DNA from: Solobacterium sp.
GTDB taxonomy: Bacteria; Bacillota_I; Bacilli_A; Erysipelotrichales; Erysipelotrichaceae
Direction of reading: 5' to 3'
Assembly (NCBI GenBank): GCA_017510405.1
Contig: JAFWNG010000019.1
Location: forward strand, 17,790 to 81,789
DNA length: 64,000 bases
Shown here: positions 43,647-51,965 of the stretch, piece by piece
Numbering within the stretch: the stretch's first letter is position 1
How the letters are laid out: each line of letters starts with the position of its first letter
The notes under the pieces: generated by a model
The model's database searches: none
What the model saw: only the letters and a program-made list of their open reading frames with translations
Told to the model about the DNA's origin: nothing
Program-made: the position numbers and the translations under genes

Positions 43647-44495
43647 GTTCAGATTCAGCAGCTTAACTGCATTGTCACCCAGAATATTTACTTTTTCTTT
43701 TTCTGTCAGCGGCAGATTCCTCAGTGCCCGTACATAATCCCTCTGATCCGCCCATGGACAGTCCGTACCGAACAGCACCCGCTCACTCCCGAAAGCACGT
43801 ATGATACGCACTGCCTGATCTTCCGAGAGCAGATACGGCTCTCCCTTTGGCCAGTGCCCGTCATCGGCCGTATCGACCTGTCCCAGAGAAAACGCCGTAT
43901 CAATGTATACAGGCGTATCCTTCAATACCTCAGGCACTTCATCCCAGTCGTGCCATCCGCCCATGTGCGCCAGAACAAGCGTCAGAGAGGGGATAAGATC
44001 CATCACATGCCGGCACATCTGCGGCGAGCAGTGGATCACACCCGGAAACCCGATATCCTGTCCTGCATGCGTGACGACGATCAGTCCAAGTTCCGAGGCT
44101 TTCTTCAGTATTCGCAGATACCCCGGATCGTCGATATTCTGTCCCTGATAGACCGGATGGATCTTGATTCCTTTCAATCCCAGGGAAACGATTCGTTCCA
44201 GTTCCTCTTCTGGATGCTCATACGCCGGATGGATCCCGCCGAACGACAGCACGCCTTTTTCCTTATACAGCGCATTGATCTGTGCAGCGGAATTATTGAT
44301 CGTTTCAACCTGCGAAGGCTTCGTGGCGACCGGCAGAATGACCGAAAGATCGATCCCTGCTTTTTCGGACGACGCCAGCAGCTGCTTTACCGTGGCATCC
44401 GTCTGGGGATGAATATGGGCAGCCTGACCGAGCATCTGCACGGTACGGGCTGCCATACGATCCGGAAATGTATGTGTATGAAAATCTACGATCAT
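43635..44495 (-). CDS. Amidohydrolase (amidohydrolase_2, ACMSD-like TIM barrel)
   Basis: 286 residues. Metal ligands of the ACMSD-like amidohydrolases are all visible: HTHTF at 5-9 (HxH), KGIKIHPVYQG, VVTHAGQ, LAHMGGWHDWDE and GTDCPW. The family includes decarboxylases (ACMSD, gamma-resorcylate decarboxylase) and lactone hydrolases. It overlaps the symporter gene by four bases, so uptake and this reaction are tightly linked. Hydrolysis or decarboxylation of an imported cyclic or aromatic acid is likely; the exact reaction is unknown. Confidence 0.82.
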   Translation of the reverse strand: MIVDFHTHTFPDRMAARTVQMLGQAAHIHPQTDATVKQLLASSEKAGIDLSVILPVATKPSQVETINNSAAQINALYKEKGVLSFGGIHPAYEHPEEELERIVSLGLKGIKIHPVYQGQNIDDPGYLRILKKASELGLIVVTHAGQDIGFPGVIHCSPQMCRHVMDLIPSLTLVLAHMGGWHDWDEVPEVLKDTPVYIDTAFSLGQVDTADDGHWPKGEPYLLSEDQAVRIIRAFGSERVLFGTDCPWADQRDYVRALRNLPLTEKEKVNILGDNAVKLLNLNKPV

Positions 44496-46042
44496 TTTTC
44501 CTCTTTCTCACCAAGCTGACTGCTCTGCAGTACAACAACTTTCTCATTGTAGCAGGCAAATGCATCTTCGACGAGAGACTGATCCGGCTTCGGAGTAAAC
44601 AGGGAAACGATCGGTACGATGATCAGTCCGGCGATCATGCAGAACGCACCGGCATTGATTGGCGACTGCAGCAGAGCCGGGAAAGAACCGCGGACAAGCA
44701 TATTCGCGAGCATAACAACTGTCGAGAACAGGAAGCTGACCCAGCACGCAGCCTTTGTCGTCTTCTTCCAGTACAGACCATACAGGAACGGCGCCAGGAA
44801 CGCACCGGCAAGAGCACCCCAGGAAACACCCATAAGCTGTGCAATAAACGTATTCGCTGAACGGTACTGCATAATTGCAATCACGACCGAGATTGCGATA
44901 AATACAACGATCAGGACACGCATGATCAGAACCTGCTTCTTTTCATCCATATCTTTGATGAAATGCTCTTTCAGCAGATCCAGCGTCATGGTGGAACTGG
45001 ACGTCAGTACAAGCGACGACAGCGTCGACATCGAAGCAGACAGCACAAGGATCACAACAACAGCGATCAGAATATCCGGCAGTCCGGACAGCATCGTCGG
45101 AACAACACTGTCGAATCCGTTTGCCGCAATATCGATATTTGCCGAGAACAGTCTTCCGAATCCGCCCAGGAAGTAACACCCGCCGGCAACGATAAACGCA
45201 AACGCTGTCGACACGATCGTACCTGTCGAAATGGATTTTTCACTGCGGATCGCATAGAACTTCTGCACCATCTGCGGCAGACCCCATGTGCCAAGCGATG
45301 TCAGAATGACAACACCGAGAAGATTGAGCGGATCCGGTCCGAAGAAAGATGCGAAGATGCCGGGTGTAGAAGAAACTGCCGGATCACTGACCTGTCCCAG
45401 TCCGTCCAGCGCTGCCAGGAATCCGCCCTGGCTTTTCAGTACCGCCAGCACAACAGCACAGATTCCGAAGATCATGATAATACCCTGAATAAAGTCGTTG
45501 ATCGCAGTTGCCATATATCCGCCGGCAATAACATACACACCGGTCAGAACTGCCATAGCGATGACACAGATCGAATAGTCGATATTGAATGCCATCCCGA
45601 ACAGACGGGACAGACCGTTATAAAGCGAAGCTGTATAAGGAATCAGGAAGATAAAGGTAATAACGGCTGCGCAGATCTTCAGCGCCGTGCTGCCGAACCT
45701 TGCCTCAAAAAACTGCGGCATGGTAGCTGAATCAAGATGCTGCGTCATGATGCGTGTACGCCGTCCGAGAATATTCCACGCCAGCAGAGAACCGATCAGA
45801 GCATTTCCGATGCCTACCCATGTAGATGCAATACCGTACTTCCATCCAAACTGTCCGGCATAACCGACAAAGATAACAGCCGAGAAATACGATGTACCGT
45901 ATGCAAACGCGGTAAGCCATGGTCCAACGGACCGTCCCCCTAAAACGAACCCGTTAACGTCTGTGGAATTCTTTCTGCAGATCCATCCGATGTACACCAT
46001 CACACCGAAGAACAAGATCAGCATCAGCACTTTAATAAACAT
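44492..46042 (-). CDS. Sodium:solute symporter (SSS family)
   Basis: 516 residues with 13 predicted membrane segments. The N-terminal VNGFVLGGRSVGPWLTAFAYGTSYFSAVIFVGYAGQFGWKYG is the SSS (LeuT-fold) signature seen in PutP and pantothenate permeases, and YVIAGGYMATAINDFIQGIIM is a second. It imports a carboxylate, amino acid or similar solute with sodium. AGGAGG precedes the ATG. It is the first gene of the minus-strand operon, with a near-consensus promoter and the copy B operator motif upstream. Confidence 0.87.
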   Translation of the reverse strand: MFIKVLMLILFFGVMVYIGWICRKNSTDVNGFVLGGRSVGPWLTAFAYGTSYFSAVIFVGYAGQFGWKYGIASTWVGIGNALIGSLLAWNILGRRTRIMTQHLDSATMPQFFEARFGSTALKICAAVITFIFLIPYTASLYNGLSRLFGMAFNIDYSICVIAMAVLTGVYVIAGGYMATAINDFIQGIIMIFGICAVVLAVLKSQGGFLAALDGLGQVSDPAVSSTPGIFASFFGPDPLNLLGVVILTSLGTWGLPQMVQKFYAIRSEKSISTGTIVSTAFAFIVAGGCYFLGGFGRLFSANIDIAANGFDSVVPTMLSGLPDILIAVVVILVLSASMSTLSSLVLTSSSTMTLDLLKEHFIKDMDEKKQVLIMRVLIVVFIAISVVIAIMQYRSANTFIAQLMGVSWGALAGAFLAPFLYGLYWKKTTKAACWVSFLFSTVVMLANMLVRGSFPALLQSPINAGAFCMIAGLIIVPIVSLFTPKPDQSLVEDAFACYNEKVVVLQSSQLGEKEEK

Positions 46043-46070
46043 AATTCTATCCTCCTGATAACTTAGTGAT

Positions 46071-46090
46071 TTAACGCGTTAAAGCGTTAA
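46071..46090. promoter_or_regulatory. Operator-like motif, copy B (symporter promoter)
   Basis: On the minus strand TTAACGCTTTAACGCGTTAA, 17/20 identical to 34976-34995. It contains the exact palindrome TTTAACGCGTTAAA (46070-46083) and starts about 9 bases after the symporter -10 box. It lies between the symporter and the divergent TrpR-like gene. Confidence 0.65.
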
Positions 46091-46098
46091 CCCCCTAA

Positions 46099-46127
46099 AG
46101 TATACGGGCTGTGTGACAATTTTGCAA
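46099..46127 (-). promoter_or_regulatory. Sigma-A promoter of symporter operon
   Basis: On the minus strand TTGCAA (46122-46127), 17-bp spacer, TATACT (46099-46104). Confidence 0.72.
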
Positions 46128-46210
46128 TACTAAAGATCAAAAAACAGATGATTTGAATTTAGCACTGTGAAATGGTAAAGTATTATGTAGCATACAGCAG
46201 GAGACGAATC

Positions 46211-46504
46211 ATGAAAAACAAGATCGATACACCGGAAGTAGACCGGTTTTATGAGGCAGTTCTCAGCCTGAAAAACAAGGAAGAATGCAGGGCTTTTTTC
46301 AAAGATCTCTGTACGGTCAACGAACTGATCACGATAGCTCAGCGCCTGGATGTAGGCGTCCGTCTGCTGCAGGGAATGACCTATCAGGAAGTGTCCCGCA
46401 CGACCGGTGCTTCCACGGCAACGATCAGCCGTGTACGCCGCCTGCTCAACGACGACGAAGACGGTCTTGAGATGGCTGCCGCCAGGATCACAGATCTGAA
46501 ATAG
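46211..46504 (+). CDS. TrpR-like (YerC/YecD family) transcriptional regulator
   Basis: 97 residues from the ATG at 46211, with AGGAGA seven bases upstream. It has the TrpR/YerC pattern: VDRFYEAVLSLKNKEECRAFFKDLCTVNEL, then the helix-turn-helix region QRLDVGVRLLQGMTYQEVSRTTGASTATISRVRRLL. TrpR-fold proteins bind short palindromes when an amino acid ligand is bound. It diverges from the symporter operon and the copy B motif lies between them, so it is the best candidate for the regulator reading that motif. Ligand unknown; tryptophan or a related aromatic would fit the neighbouring ior genes. Confidence 0.85.
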   Translation: MKNKIDTPEVDRFYEAVLSLKNKEECRAFFKDLCTVNELITIAQRLDVGVRLLQGMTYQEVSRTTGASTATISRVRRLLNDDEDGLEMAAARITDLK

Positions 46505-46530
46505 ACAGCATACCAGGGAACAGCATCCGG

Positions 46531-46557
46531 AGCCGTTTACAGCAAACGGCTTTTTTT
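46531..46557 (+). terminator. Intrinsic terminator after TrpR-like gene
   Basis: AGCCGTTT, loop ACAGC, AAACGGCT, T7. Confidence 0.9.
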
Positions 46558-46815
46558 GTCATTTGGTAATAATGAATACGGATGATAAACTATGGCTATG
46601 ATGAATGTCTAATTGATCAGACAACAGTTATTCACCTGCAGATTCGAATTCTGTTTCACAACAGGGAAAACCGACACTTCACAGCAGATAAACAACTGAA
46701 AAAAAAGCTGTCCACTTTTCTGCTACTCATTGCAAATACAGTCACAGGATTATTATTATGAAACCGTACAAGTTGATATTACGGTTGATTCCTGCACGCC
46801 AAGGGGGGAATACGT
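46558..46815 (+). other. A/T-rich gap upstream of XRE-type gene
   Basis: No gene seen. A candidate promoter is TTGCAA (46730-46735), 18-bp spacer, TATTAT (46754-46759). A strong AAGGGGGG ribosome site precedes the next ATG. Confidence 0.4.
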
Positions 46816-48303
46816 ATGACTGAATTCTCTGATATTCTCAAAAAATACCTTTCCGAGAAGAACAAATCCGTCATCAGTATGGCTGCGAACTGCAACACGA
46901 ACAAATCAACGATGTACAAGATTCTGAAGGGTGCCCGGAATCCTGCTTCCCTTGACCTTGTCCGCAGAATGGCAAGCTATCTGCAGCTGACGCCGTCGGA
47001 AGAAGAAAAGTTTATCGAAGCTTACCGGATCACCCGTGAAGGAAAAATCGTATATTTCCGAAGGAAAGAAGTGGAAAAACTGCTCCGCACACCATTTATC
47101 GATACAGTGATCAGCGATAATTATCTGAAAACTGCAGCAGGCGATACCGATCCTTCTTCCATCCGGATGTTTGACAACGTCAACGATGTAAATAGAAATC
47201 TGATCAGGGTTCTTCTGAAGGAGGCGGAAAAGAAGCAGGGAAAAATCTCTGTTTATGCCACCTGTGCGGATGAACCGTTTTCTGTTTTTCTCGGTTCACT
47301 GCTGCAGGAACATCCTGGTCTTTCCATGGAGTATATCATTACGATCAACGATGACAGTTTTGAATACACCAGCGACAACAGCGGTTTTCTCAATCTTGTC
47401 AAACTGAAGTGTATACTTCAGATGGCATCCAGAGGAAACAACAGCCGTTTCTATTACCAGTACAGCACATTTTCCGGAAGTTCCGATCATCAGCCATACT
47501 TTACAAATGTGATTCTTACAACAGACGCAGTTGTTCTCATGTCTGCGCAGAAAGACCATTCACTGTGCATCCGTGATACACAGATCTGCCTGAAATACCG
47601 TGATCTGTTTGCAGGAGCGCTGTCTGTTTCCAGACCGCTTGTCACTTTTGCAAATGCTGTAGAGCAGATGTTCTTTTATCTGGCAGAACTGAGTTTCAGC
47701 AATGTCGGTCCGAAAATGATCTTTGAAATGGCTCCGTGCTTCTTCGGAAACGTTACAGAACAGCTTCTGCGGGACAAGATCCGTCCGGATGTTCCGGACA
47801 GAGATCTTCTGATTCAGAAAGTACTGGACTACACCCGCTTCAATTCCAGCGTCATCCGCAGCGGAAAAGTACAGATGATCCATGCGTTCGACGGATACCG
47901 CGATTTTATGGAACACGGTATCTTAAGGGATATTCCGACAAGCATGTATATCCCGCTGAACATGGAGGAACGGATATCCATGCTGGACCGCTATATCCGG
48001 ACGATCGACAACTCCAGCCTCTGTGTTCTCAAAGAACCGATCGGTCCCGTTAAAAACAGCCTGTATGTCTTCCTGTATGACAGTTCTCTCATGTTCCAGT
48101 TTGTCAATAATGAAGGCAATCTCATACTGATGCAGCTGGACAGATTCACTTACTACGAAGCGTTTGAAGATTATCTGAAAGCACTGCTTTCCAAAACCGA
48201 ACTGTTCTATACAAAAGAAGAACTGACAGAAAAACTGAAAGAACTTCTCGCGGAATACCGTGCCCGCTGTGAGCAGCAGGACACAGCACAGGCTACAGAA
48301 TGA
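46816..48303 (+). CDS. XRE-type HTH protein with large unknown C-terminal domain
   Basis: 495 residues. The first 70 form a helix-turn-helix of the XRE/Cro type (FSDILKKYLSEKNKSVISMAANCNTNKSTMYKILKGARNPASLDLVRRMASYLQLTPSEEEKF). The next 400 residues do not match a family I know. They begin KIVYFRRKEVEKLL, contain three aromatic-rich beta/alpha stretches such as SVYATCADEPFSVFLGSLLQE and YYQYSTFSGSSDHQPYF, and end in a coiled-coil-like ELTEKLKELLAEYRARCEQQ. No membrane segment or catalytic motif is obvious. It stands alone between two terminators. A transcription factor sensing a cell-surface or metabolic signal is the likeliest guess. Confidence 0.65.
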   Translation: MTEFSDILKKYLSEKNKSVISMAANCNTNKSTMYKILKGARNPASLDLVRRMASYLQLTPSEEEKFIEAYRITREGKIVYFRRKEVEKLLRTPFIDTVISDNYLKTAAGDTDPSSIRMFDNVNDVNRNLIRVLLKEAEKKQGKISVYATCADEPFSVFLGSLLQEHPGLSMEYIITINDDSFEYTSDNSGFLNLVKLKCILQMASRGNNSRFYYQYSTFSGSSDHQPYFTNVILTTDAVVLMSAQKDHSLCIRDTQICLKYRDLFAGALSVSRPLVTFANAVEQMFFYLAELSFSNVGPKMIFEMAPCFFGNVTEQLLRDKIRPDVPDRDLLIQKVLDYTRFNSSVIRSGKVQMIHAFDGYRDFMEHGILRDIPTSMYIPLNMEERISMLDRYIRTIDNSSLCVLKEPIGPVKNSLYVFLYDSSLMFQFVNNEGNLILMQLDRFTYYEAFEDYLKALLSKTELFYTKEELTEKLKELLAEYRARCEQQDTAQATE

Positions 48304-48327
48304 AAAAGGATGCACGAGCATCCTTTT
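48304..48327. terminator. Bidirectional terminator, XRE gene / PHP gene
   Basis: AAAAGGATGC, loop ACGA, GCATCCTTTT, starting at the XRE gene stop. Confidence 0.88.
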
Positions 48328-48334
48328 ACTATAC

Positions 48335-49153
48335 TTATCGGAACTCACGGATATCCGTATCCCGGAACTCTTTCCCGTCAAACACTGCCATGGAAGTATA
48401 TCCGCAGCTGCGGATCAGCTCCAGTGCTTCCGGAAAGAAACAGTCCAGATCCCTGGCGTTATGGCAGTCACTGCTGAGCAGGATCCGCACATTCTTTTCC
48501 TTCATATACTGAAGCAGATTTTTTGCCGGATACGGCGAAGTCCGGTATCCCCGTGCGATCGCACCGGTATTAACTTCCAGTATTTTCCTTCCGGCAAACG
48601 CATCGATTGCATCGGTCGCTTCCTTTACATAGAACGGATCATCAAACCGGAAGAACGATTCATCTTCATTGAACTTGGTGATCAGATCGATATGTCCGAC
48701 GATATCCACCTCATCCCAGTCCTTCATTTTCAGGACTTCCCGGAAATACTCCCTGACAAAGATCCGGTAATCATTCCTGTACCAGTTCTCCAGCATGAAC
48801 TCACTGATGCCGCGGTTATAGTCTACTGCCAGACGAACGCCTTCATGCGCCAGTGAATGGCAGCTGCCGATCACAAACTTGAACGGCTCCTTGAATAACA
48901 GCCGGTTCTCCGTATCCGCTTCAATGCCGAGATATACGGCAAGCCGGTCCTTGAACTCCTCTTTCAGTTCAAGAACTTCCCGTACATAGGCACGCGTGTC
49001 ATCCACCGACATACTGCCGTCCCAGGAAGGAACGCAGGCATGCCCGGAAAACCCCAGAACATCAAATCCCTTTTCAACCGCGGCCTCCGCCATTTCCCGG
49101 GTCGTGTTTTTTCCGTCGCACCACGTACTGTGGGTATGCAGATTCTGACGCAT
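48335..49153 (-). CDS. PHP-domain phosphatase (HisJ-like histidinol phosphatase)
   Basis: 272 residues. PHP metal motifs: NLHTHSTWCDG (HxH, about 4-14), LGFSGHACVP, GIEADTENRLL, VIGSCHSL, IVGHIDL, EVNTGAIARG and SSDCHNARDL near the C-terminus. The length and the CHS/GHID motifs match HisK/HisJ histidinol-phosphate phosphatases, but no his genes are in view, so a general phosphatase is possible. It lies two bases after the histidine phosphatase gene and is last in a four-gene operon. Confidence 0.82.
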   Translation of the reverse strand: MRQNLHTHSTWCDGKNTTREMAEAAVEKGFDVLGFSGHACVPSWDGSMSVDDTRAYVREVLELKEEFKDRLAVYLGIEADTENRLLFKEPFKFVIGSCHSLAHEGVRLAVDYNRGISEFMLENWYRNDYRIFVREYFREVLKMKDWDEVDIVGHIDLITKFNEDESFFRFDDPFYVKEATDAIDAFAGRKILEVNTGAIARGYRTSPYPAKNLLQYMKEKNVRILLSSDCHNARDLDCFFPEALELIRSCGYTSMAVFDGKEFRDTDIREFR

Positions 49154-49155
49154 AT

Positions 49156-49797
49156 CTACTCTCCGTAAAGTTCACGGACTTCCTCATCCGTAAGATCTCT
49201 TACTTTCAGCATCTTCCACCTGCCGTCCTGACAGCAGAAGATACCGTTATATCCGTTGGGAAGGGGAGAAACTCCCTTTTTTATCTTCGCCCGGAAAAAA
49301 CTTTCCTGGGTAATATTGAACAGAAACTTCTGGAGCCAGATCCACGTGCCGCCGTGGGAGACGATCAGGATCGTATCTCCGTCCGCCGCCTTTTCATAAA
49401 TACTGTTATACGTATCAATAAGACGGGTACGCAGCGTTTCGTAACTGTCTCCGCCGGCATCTTCCCAGTCCACCAGCGGCCGTCTGCGGTCCAGTTCTTC
49501 CTTGTTCTCATGCTGGATCACTGCTTCAAAAGTACCGAAGTTGATCTCCTTCAGTCCTTTGCAGGGGAAGACCGGTATGTCTCTTCCCTCCAGAACGATT
49601 TCACACGTATCCCGGCAACGTTCACTGGTCGAGATCCACGCATAATCCAGATGCACATCTTTCAGAATATCCCGTGCATCCTGCGCGTCCCGGATCCCTT
49701 TCTCCGTCAGCGGCGAATCACACCATCCCTGCATGCGGTCCAGTTTATTGAAGAGGGTCTCCCCATGTCTGACATAGCAGAATCGTACCGTTTTCAT
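49156..49797 (-). CDS. Histidine phosphatase superfamily protein
   Basis: 213 residues. The catalytic motif YVRHGETLFN is at about 8-17, with DSPLTEKGIRDA and STSERCRDTCEI following; the second His is in VSHGGTW (about 150). This is the phosphoglycerate mutase-like fold of small-molecule phosphatases (cobC/GpmB type). It overlaps the peptidase-like gene by four bases. Substrate not predictable. Confidence 0.85.
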   Translation of the reverse strand: MKTVRFCYVRHGETLFNKLDRMQGWCDSPLTEKGIRDAQDARDILKDVHLDYAWISTSERCRDTCEIVLEGRDIPVFPCKGLKEINFGTFEAVIQHENKEELDRRRPLVDWEDAGGDSYETLRTRLIDTYNSIYEKAADGDTILIVSHGGTWIWLQKFLFNITQESFFRAKIKKGVSPLPNGYNGIFCCQDGRWKMLKVRDLTDEEVRELYGE

Positions 49798-50690
49798 TCC
49801 TCTGCCTCATTGCCGTCATGAGCGCTCATCCATTCGTCCAGCAGCCGCATATATCGGCGGGGCTGTTCCGCAAAGCACATATGCTTCGCACCGGCGAACA
49901 GTTCCCATCGGCTGCCCGGAATAGCGTCATACATCGACTTTGCCACGACCGGCGTGCACAGATCTTCCGTACCGCTGATGATCAGTGCAGGAACATCCAG
50001 CTCTTTCAGCCGGTCCGTCAGTTCATAATCCTTCAGATTTCCGGTCGGCGTATACTCATTCGGTCCCCACGCTGTCAGATATGCCTCTGTCCCGGTCTTC
50101 TTTTCCCGGCGCAGACATTCCGGCGCTTTACTGCCGAAATCACTGCAGTGCATGCGCATGAAGCGGTCATTTGCCGCAACGTACCCCGTATCACTGTAAT
50201 TGCCCGTGATCTCCGCATACCGGATCGACACCTGTTCTTCCTTGGTCAGCCCTTTCAGAAGCCGGTGCAGTTCCCTTGACCACAGCGACGCGGATGCCAG
50301 CGTGCTGGAAAGGATCACCGAGCAGACATCCTCCGGCTTTCGGTCAAGCATATATAATAAGGCAAGCATTCCGCCCCATGACTGACCCAGCAGATGGCAC
50401 TTTGTAATGCCGAGATGCTTTCTCAGCGCATCCAGCTCCTCGATCCATGTCTCTTTCGTAAACCTGTCGCTGCTTCCGTCCCACCAGCTGTTTCCGCACC
50501 CGGTCTGATCGTACATAATGATCTGCCGGCCGGTTTCAGCCAGCGGATCCAGCAGTTCAAAATAATTGTGCGTGGATCCCGGACCGCCGTGCAGAAGGAT
50601 CAGCGGCGGAAGTTCCGACGGTTCCCCTGTGATCCGATAATATGTTTTGCTGCCCTGAAACGGCATATAGCCTTCTTTAATCGTCATCAT
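49794..50690 (-). CDS. Proline iminopeptidase-family alpha/beta hydrolase
   Basis: 298 residues from the ATG at 50690, with GAGAGG at the right distance; the ATG at 50705 overlapping the DUF4003-like stop is possible. LILLHGGPGSTHNYF (oxyanion loop HGGPG), YDQTGCGNSW and the nucleophile elbow LLGQSWGGMLAL are diagnostic of the proline iminopeptidase/tricorn F1 group. The Asp is in GTEDLCTP and the His in GAKHMCFAEQP. It removes N-terminal residues from peptides in the cytoplasm. Confidence 0.88.
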   Translation of the reverse strand: MMTIKEGYMPFQGSKTYYRITGEPSELPPLILLHGGPGSTHNYFELLDPLAETGRQIIMYDQTGCGNSWWDGSSDRFTKETWIEELDALRKHLGITKCHLLGQSWGGMLALLYMLDRKPEDVCSVILSSTLASASLWSRELHRLLKGLTKEEQVSIRYAEITGNYSDTGYVAANDRFMRMHCSDFGSKAPECLRREKKTGTEAYLTAWGPNEYTPTGNLKDYELTDRLKELDVPALIISGTEDLCTPVVAKSMYDAIPGSRWELFAGAKHMCFAEQPRRYMRLLDEWMSAHDGNEAEE

Positions 50691-50701
50691 TTTTTTACCT
50701 C

Positions 50702-51634
50702 TCATGCGGAATCGGACGCTGCCAGCAGCACGATCATGCGGATGATCACCGCAGCAGTCATTTCCGTACTGTTAATCAAATAATAGGATGCCAGTACAAG
50801 CACCGTAAAGTAATAACGGGTCTCTTTTGATGAAAACAGACCGTGCACCAGCTCTTTCAGCTGTTCCTGTGCTCTGAGGAAATCCTGGCAGATCACTTCC
50901 GCTTCAATGCCGGAATTGGCAAGAATGCCTAATGCCGCGATCGGGAAGGACTTCGGAAAACGGATCCTGTGCTTCTGCAGCAGGCGCCACATATGCCCGG
51001 TCCGCTCCGCTTTGTCGACCGGATCTCCCTGACACAGCGCCAGCGCGTGCGACAGTGTCTGCAGCGGATTCCCGTTGAATGAGAATGCAGGCTTGAGATA
51101 CTGATAGATCGCTTCCGCTTCATCCGTCAGCTGCTGCAGATCCCGCCCCGACATGGCAAACAGCCCGGCAAAGATCACATCCTCATAGCTTGTCAGCATA
51201 ATATGCTGGTCGCGCATCATTCCGTACACCTGCTTCGCCTTGACCGTATACCGCTGAAACTGATCCTCCCGGAGATATTCCGTAAAGAAGAACGCCAGGA
51301 TCGGCAGATATGACGTATCGGTAAACTCCGTGCGCAGATACTGGTGCGCCAGGATCGTCAGTTCAAGACGGTATTCCGGATCGTCATCAGCCGCCAGCAT
51401 GCACGCGAGAATATCCGCTCCGTGTGCCCGGAACCCGGAAAACACACCGCTCCTTCTTCGCAGCAGCTCCCTGCATTCCCGGATCCTTGCCGTATCCGGA
51501 AAAGCCCCGGAAATCAGATAATAATAGGCACCGACAGCGCATTCTTCACCGGTCCCGTTTATCCCCAGTGCGTGCTTCATGATCGCGTGATACTGCATGA
51601 ACTCATCGCACCGCTCCAATAACTCATAATTCAT
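50702..51634 (-). CDS. DUF4003-like protein
   Basis: 310 residues, largely helical. The pattern SGVFSGFRAHGADILACMLAADDDPEYRLE resembles Bacillota DUF4003 proteins, which have no known function. The C-terminus (TRYYFTVLVLASYYLINSTEMTAAVIIRMIVLL) is hydrophobic and may touch the membrane. It is the first gene of the four-gene minus operon and has no close ribosome site I would call strong. Assignment to DUF4003 is from memory of the family pattern. Confidence 0.6.
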   Translation of the reverse strand: MNYELLERCDEFMQYHAIMKHALGINGTGEECAVGAYYYLISGAFPDTARIRECRELLRRRSGVFSGFRAHGADILACMLAADDDPEYRLELTILAHQYLRTEFTDTSYLPILAFFFTEYLREDQFQRYTVKAKQVYGMMRDQHIMLTSYEDVIFAGLFAMSGRDLQQLTDEAEAIYQYLKPAFSFNGNPLQTLSHALALCQGDPVDKAERTGHMWRLLQKHRIRFPKSFPIAALGILANSGIEAEVICQDFLRAQEQLKELVHGLFSSKETRYYFTVLVLASYYLINSTEMTAAVIIRMIVLLAASDSA

Positions 51635-51781
51635 GATCGATTACCCCGCTATTCCATTTTCGGCAAAATGCGTCCGGAAAACAAGTGCGGACTTCCTTCC
51701 CGGCGACGATTCCGCCGTCCGGCACTGTGCCGGGTGTCCATGGATCAGTGAAAAAACATGCATAAAACAGCAAAAAATCGA

Positions 51782-51810
51782 TTGACATGAATACCTCCCG
51801 GAAGTATCAT
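51782..51810 (+). promoter_or_regulatory. Sigma-A promoter of rplJL
   Basis: TTGACA (51782-51787), 17-bp spacer, TATCAT (51805-51810). It is near consensus, as expected for a ribosomal operon. Confidence 0.85.
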
Positions 51811-51814
51811 ATTA

Positions 51815-51950
51815 CCGTTATCAAATACCATAGACAGTAACGGCGGAAGCTCAATCATGTTACCGAGGTAGATAAAAAGTTTCTTTTGAATGACTTTTTT
51901 CAGGCCCCGCATTCCGCGTGGGCCTATTTATGTGTATGCGATAACGAGAA
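51815..51950 (+). ncRNA. Ribosomal protein L10 leader (rplJL autoregulation)
   Basis: The transcript start region carries CCGTTA/TAACGG arms (about 51814-51843), then a purine-rich stretch and CATGTTACCGAGGT (51858-51871), a block I associate with L10 leaders in Bacillota. A stem AGGCCCCGC/GCGTGGGCCT (51902-51925) followed by TATTTATG lies before rplJ and may be the attenuator. L10(L12)4 binding to such leaders limits its own synthesis. Identification is by position and remembered motif; no covariance model was run. Confidence 0.65.
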
Positions 51951-51965
51951 TAGGAAGGTGAACAC

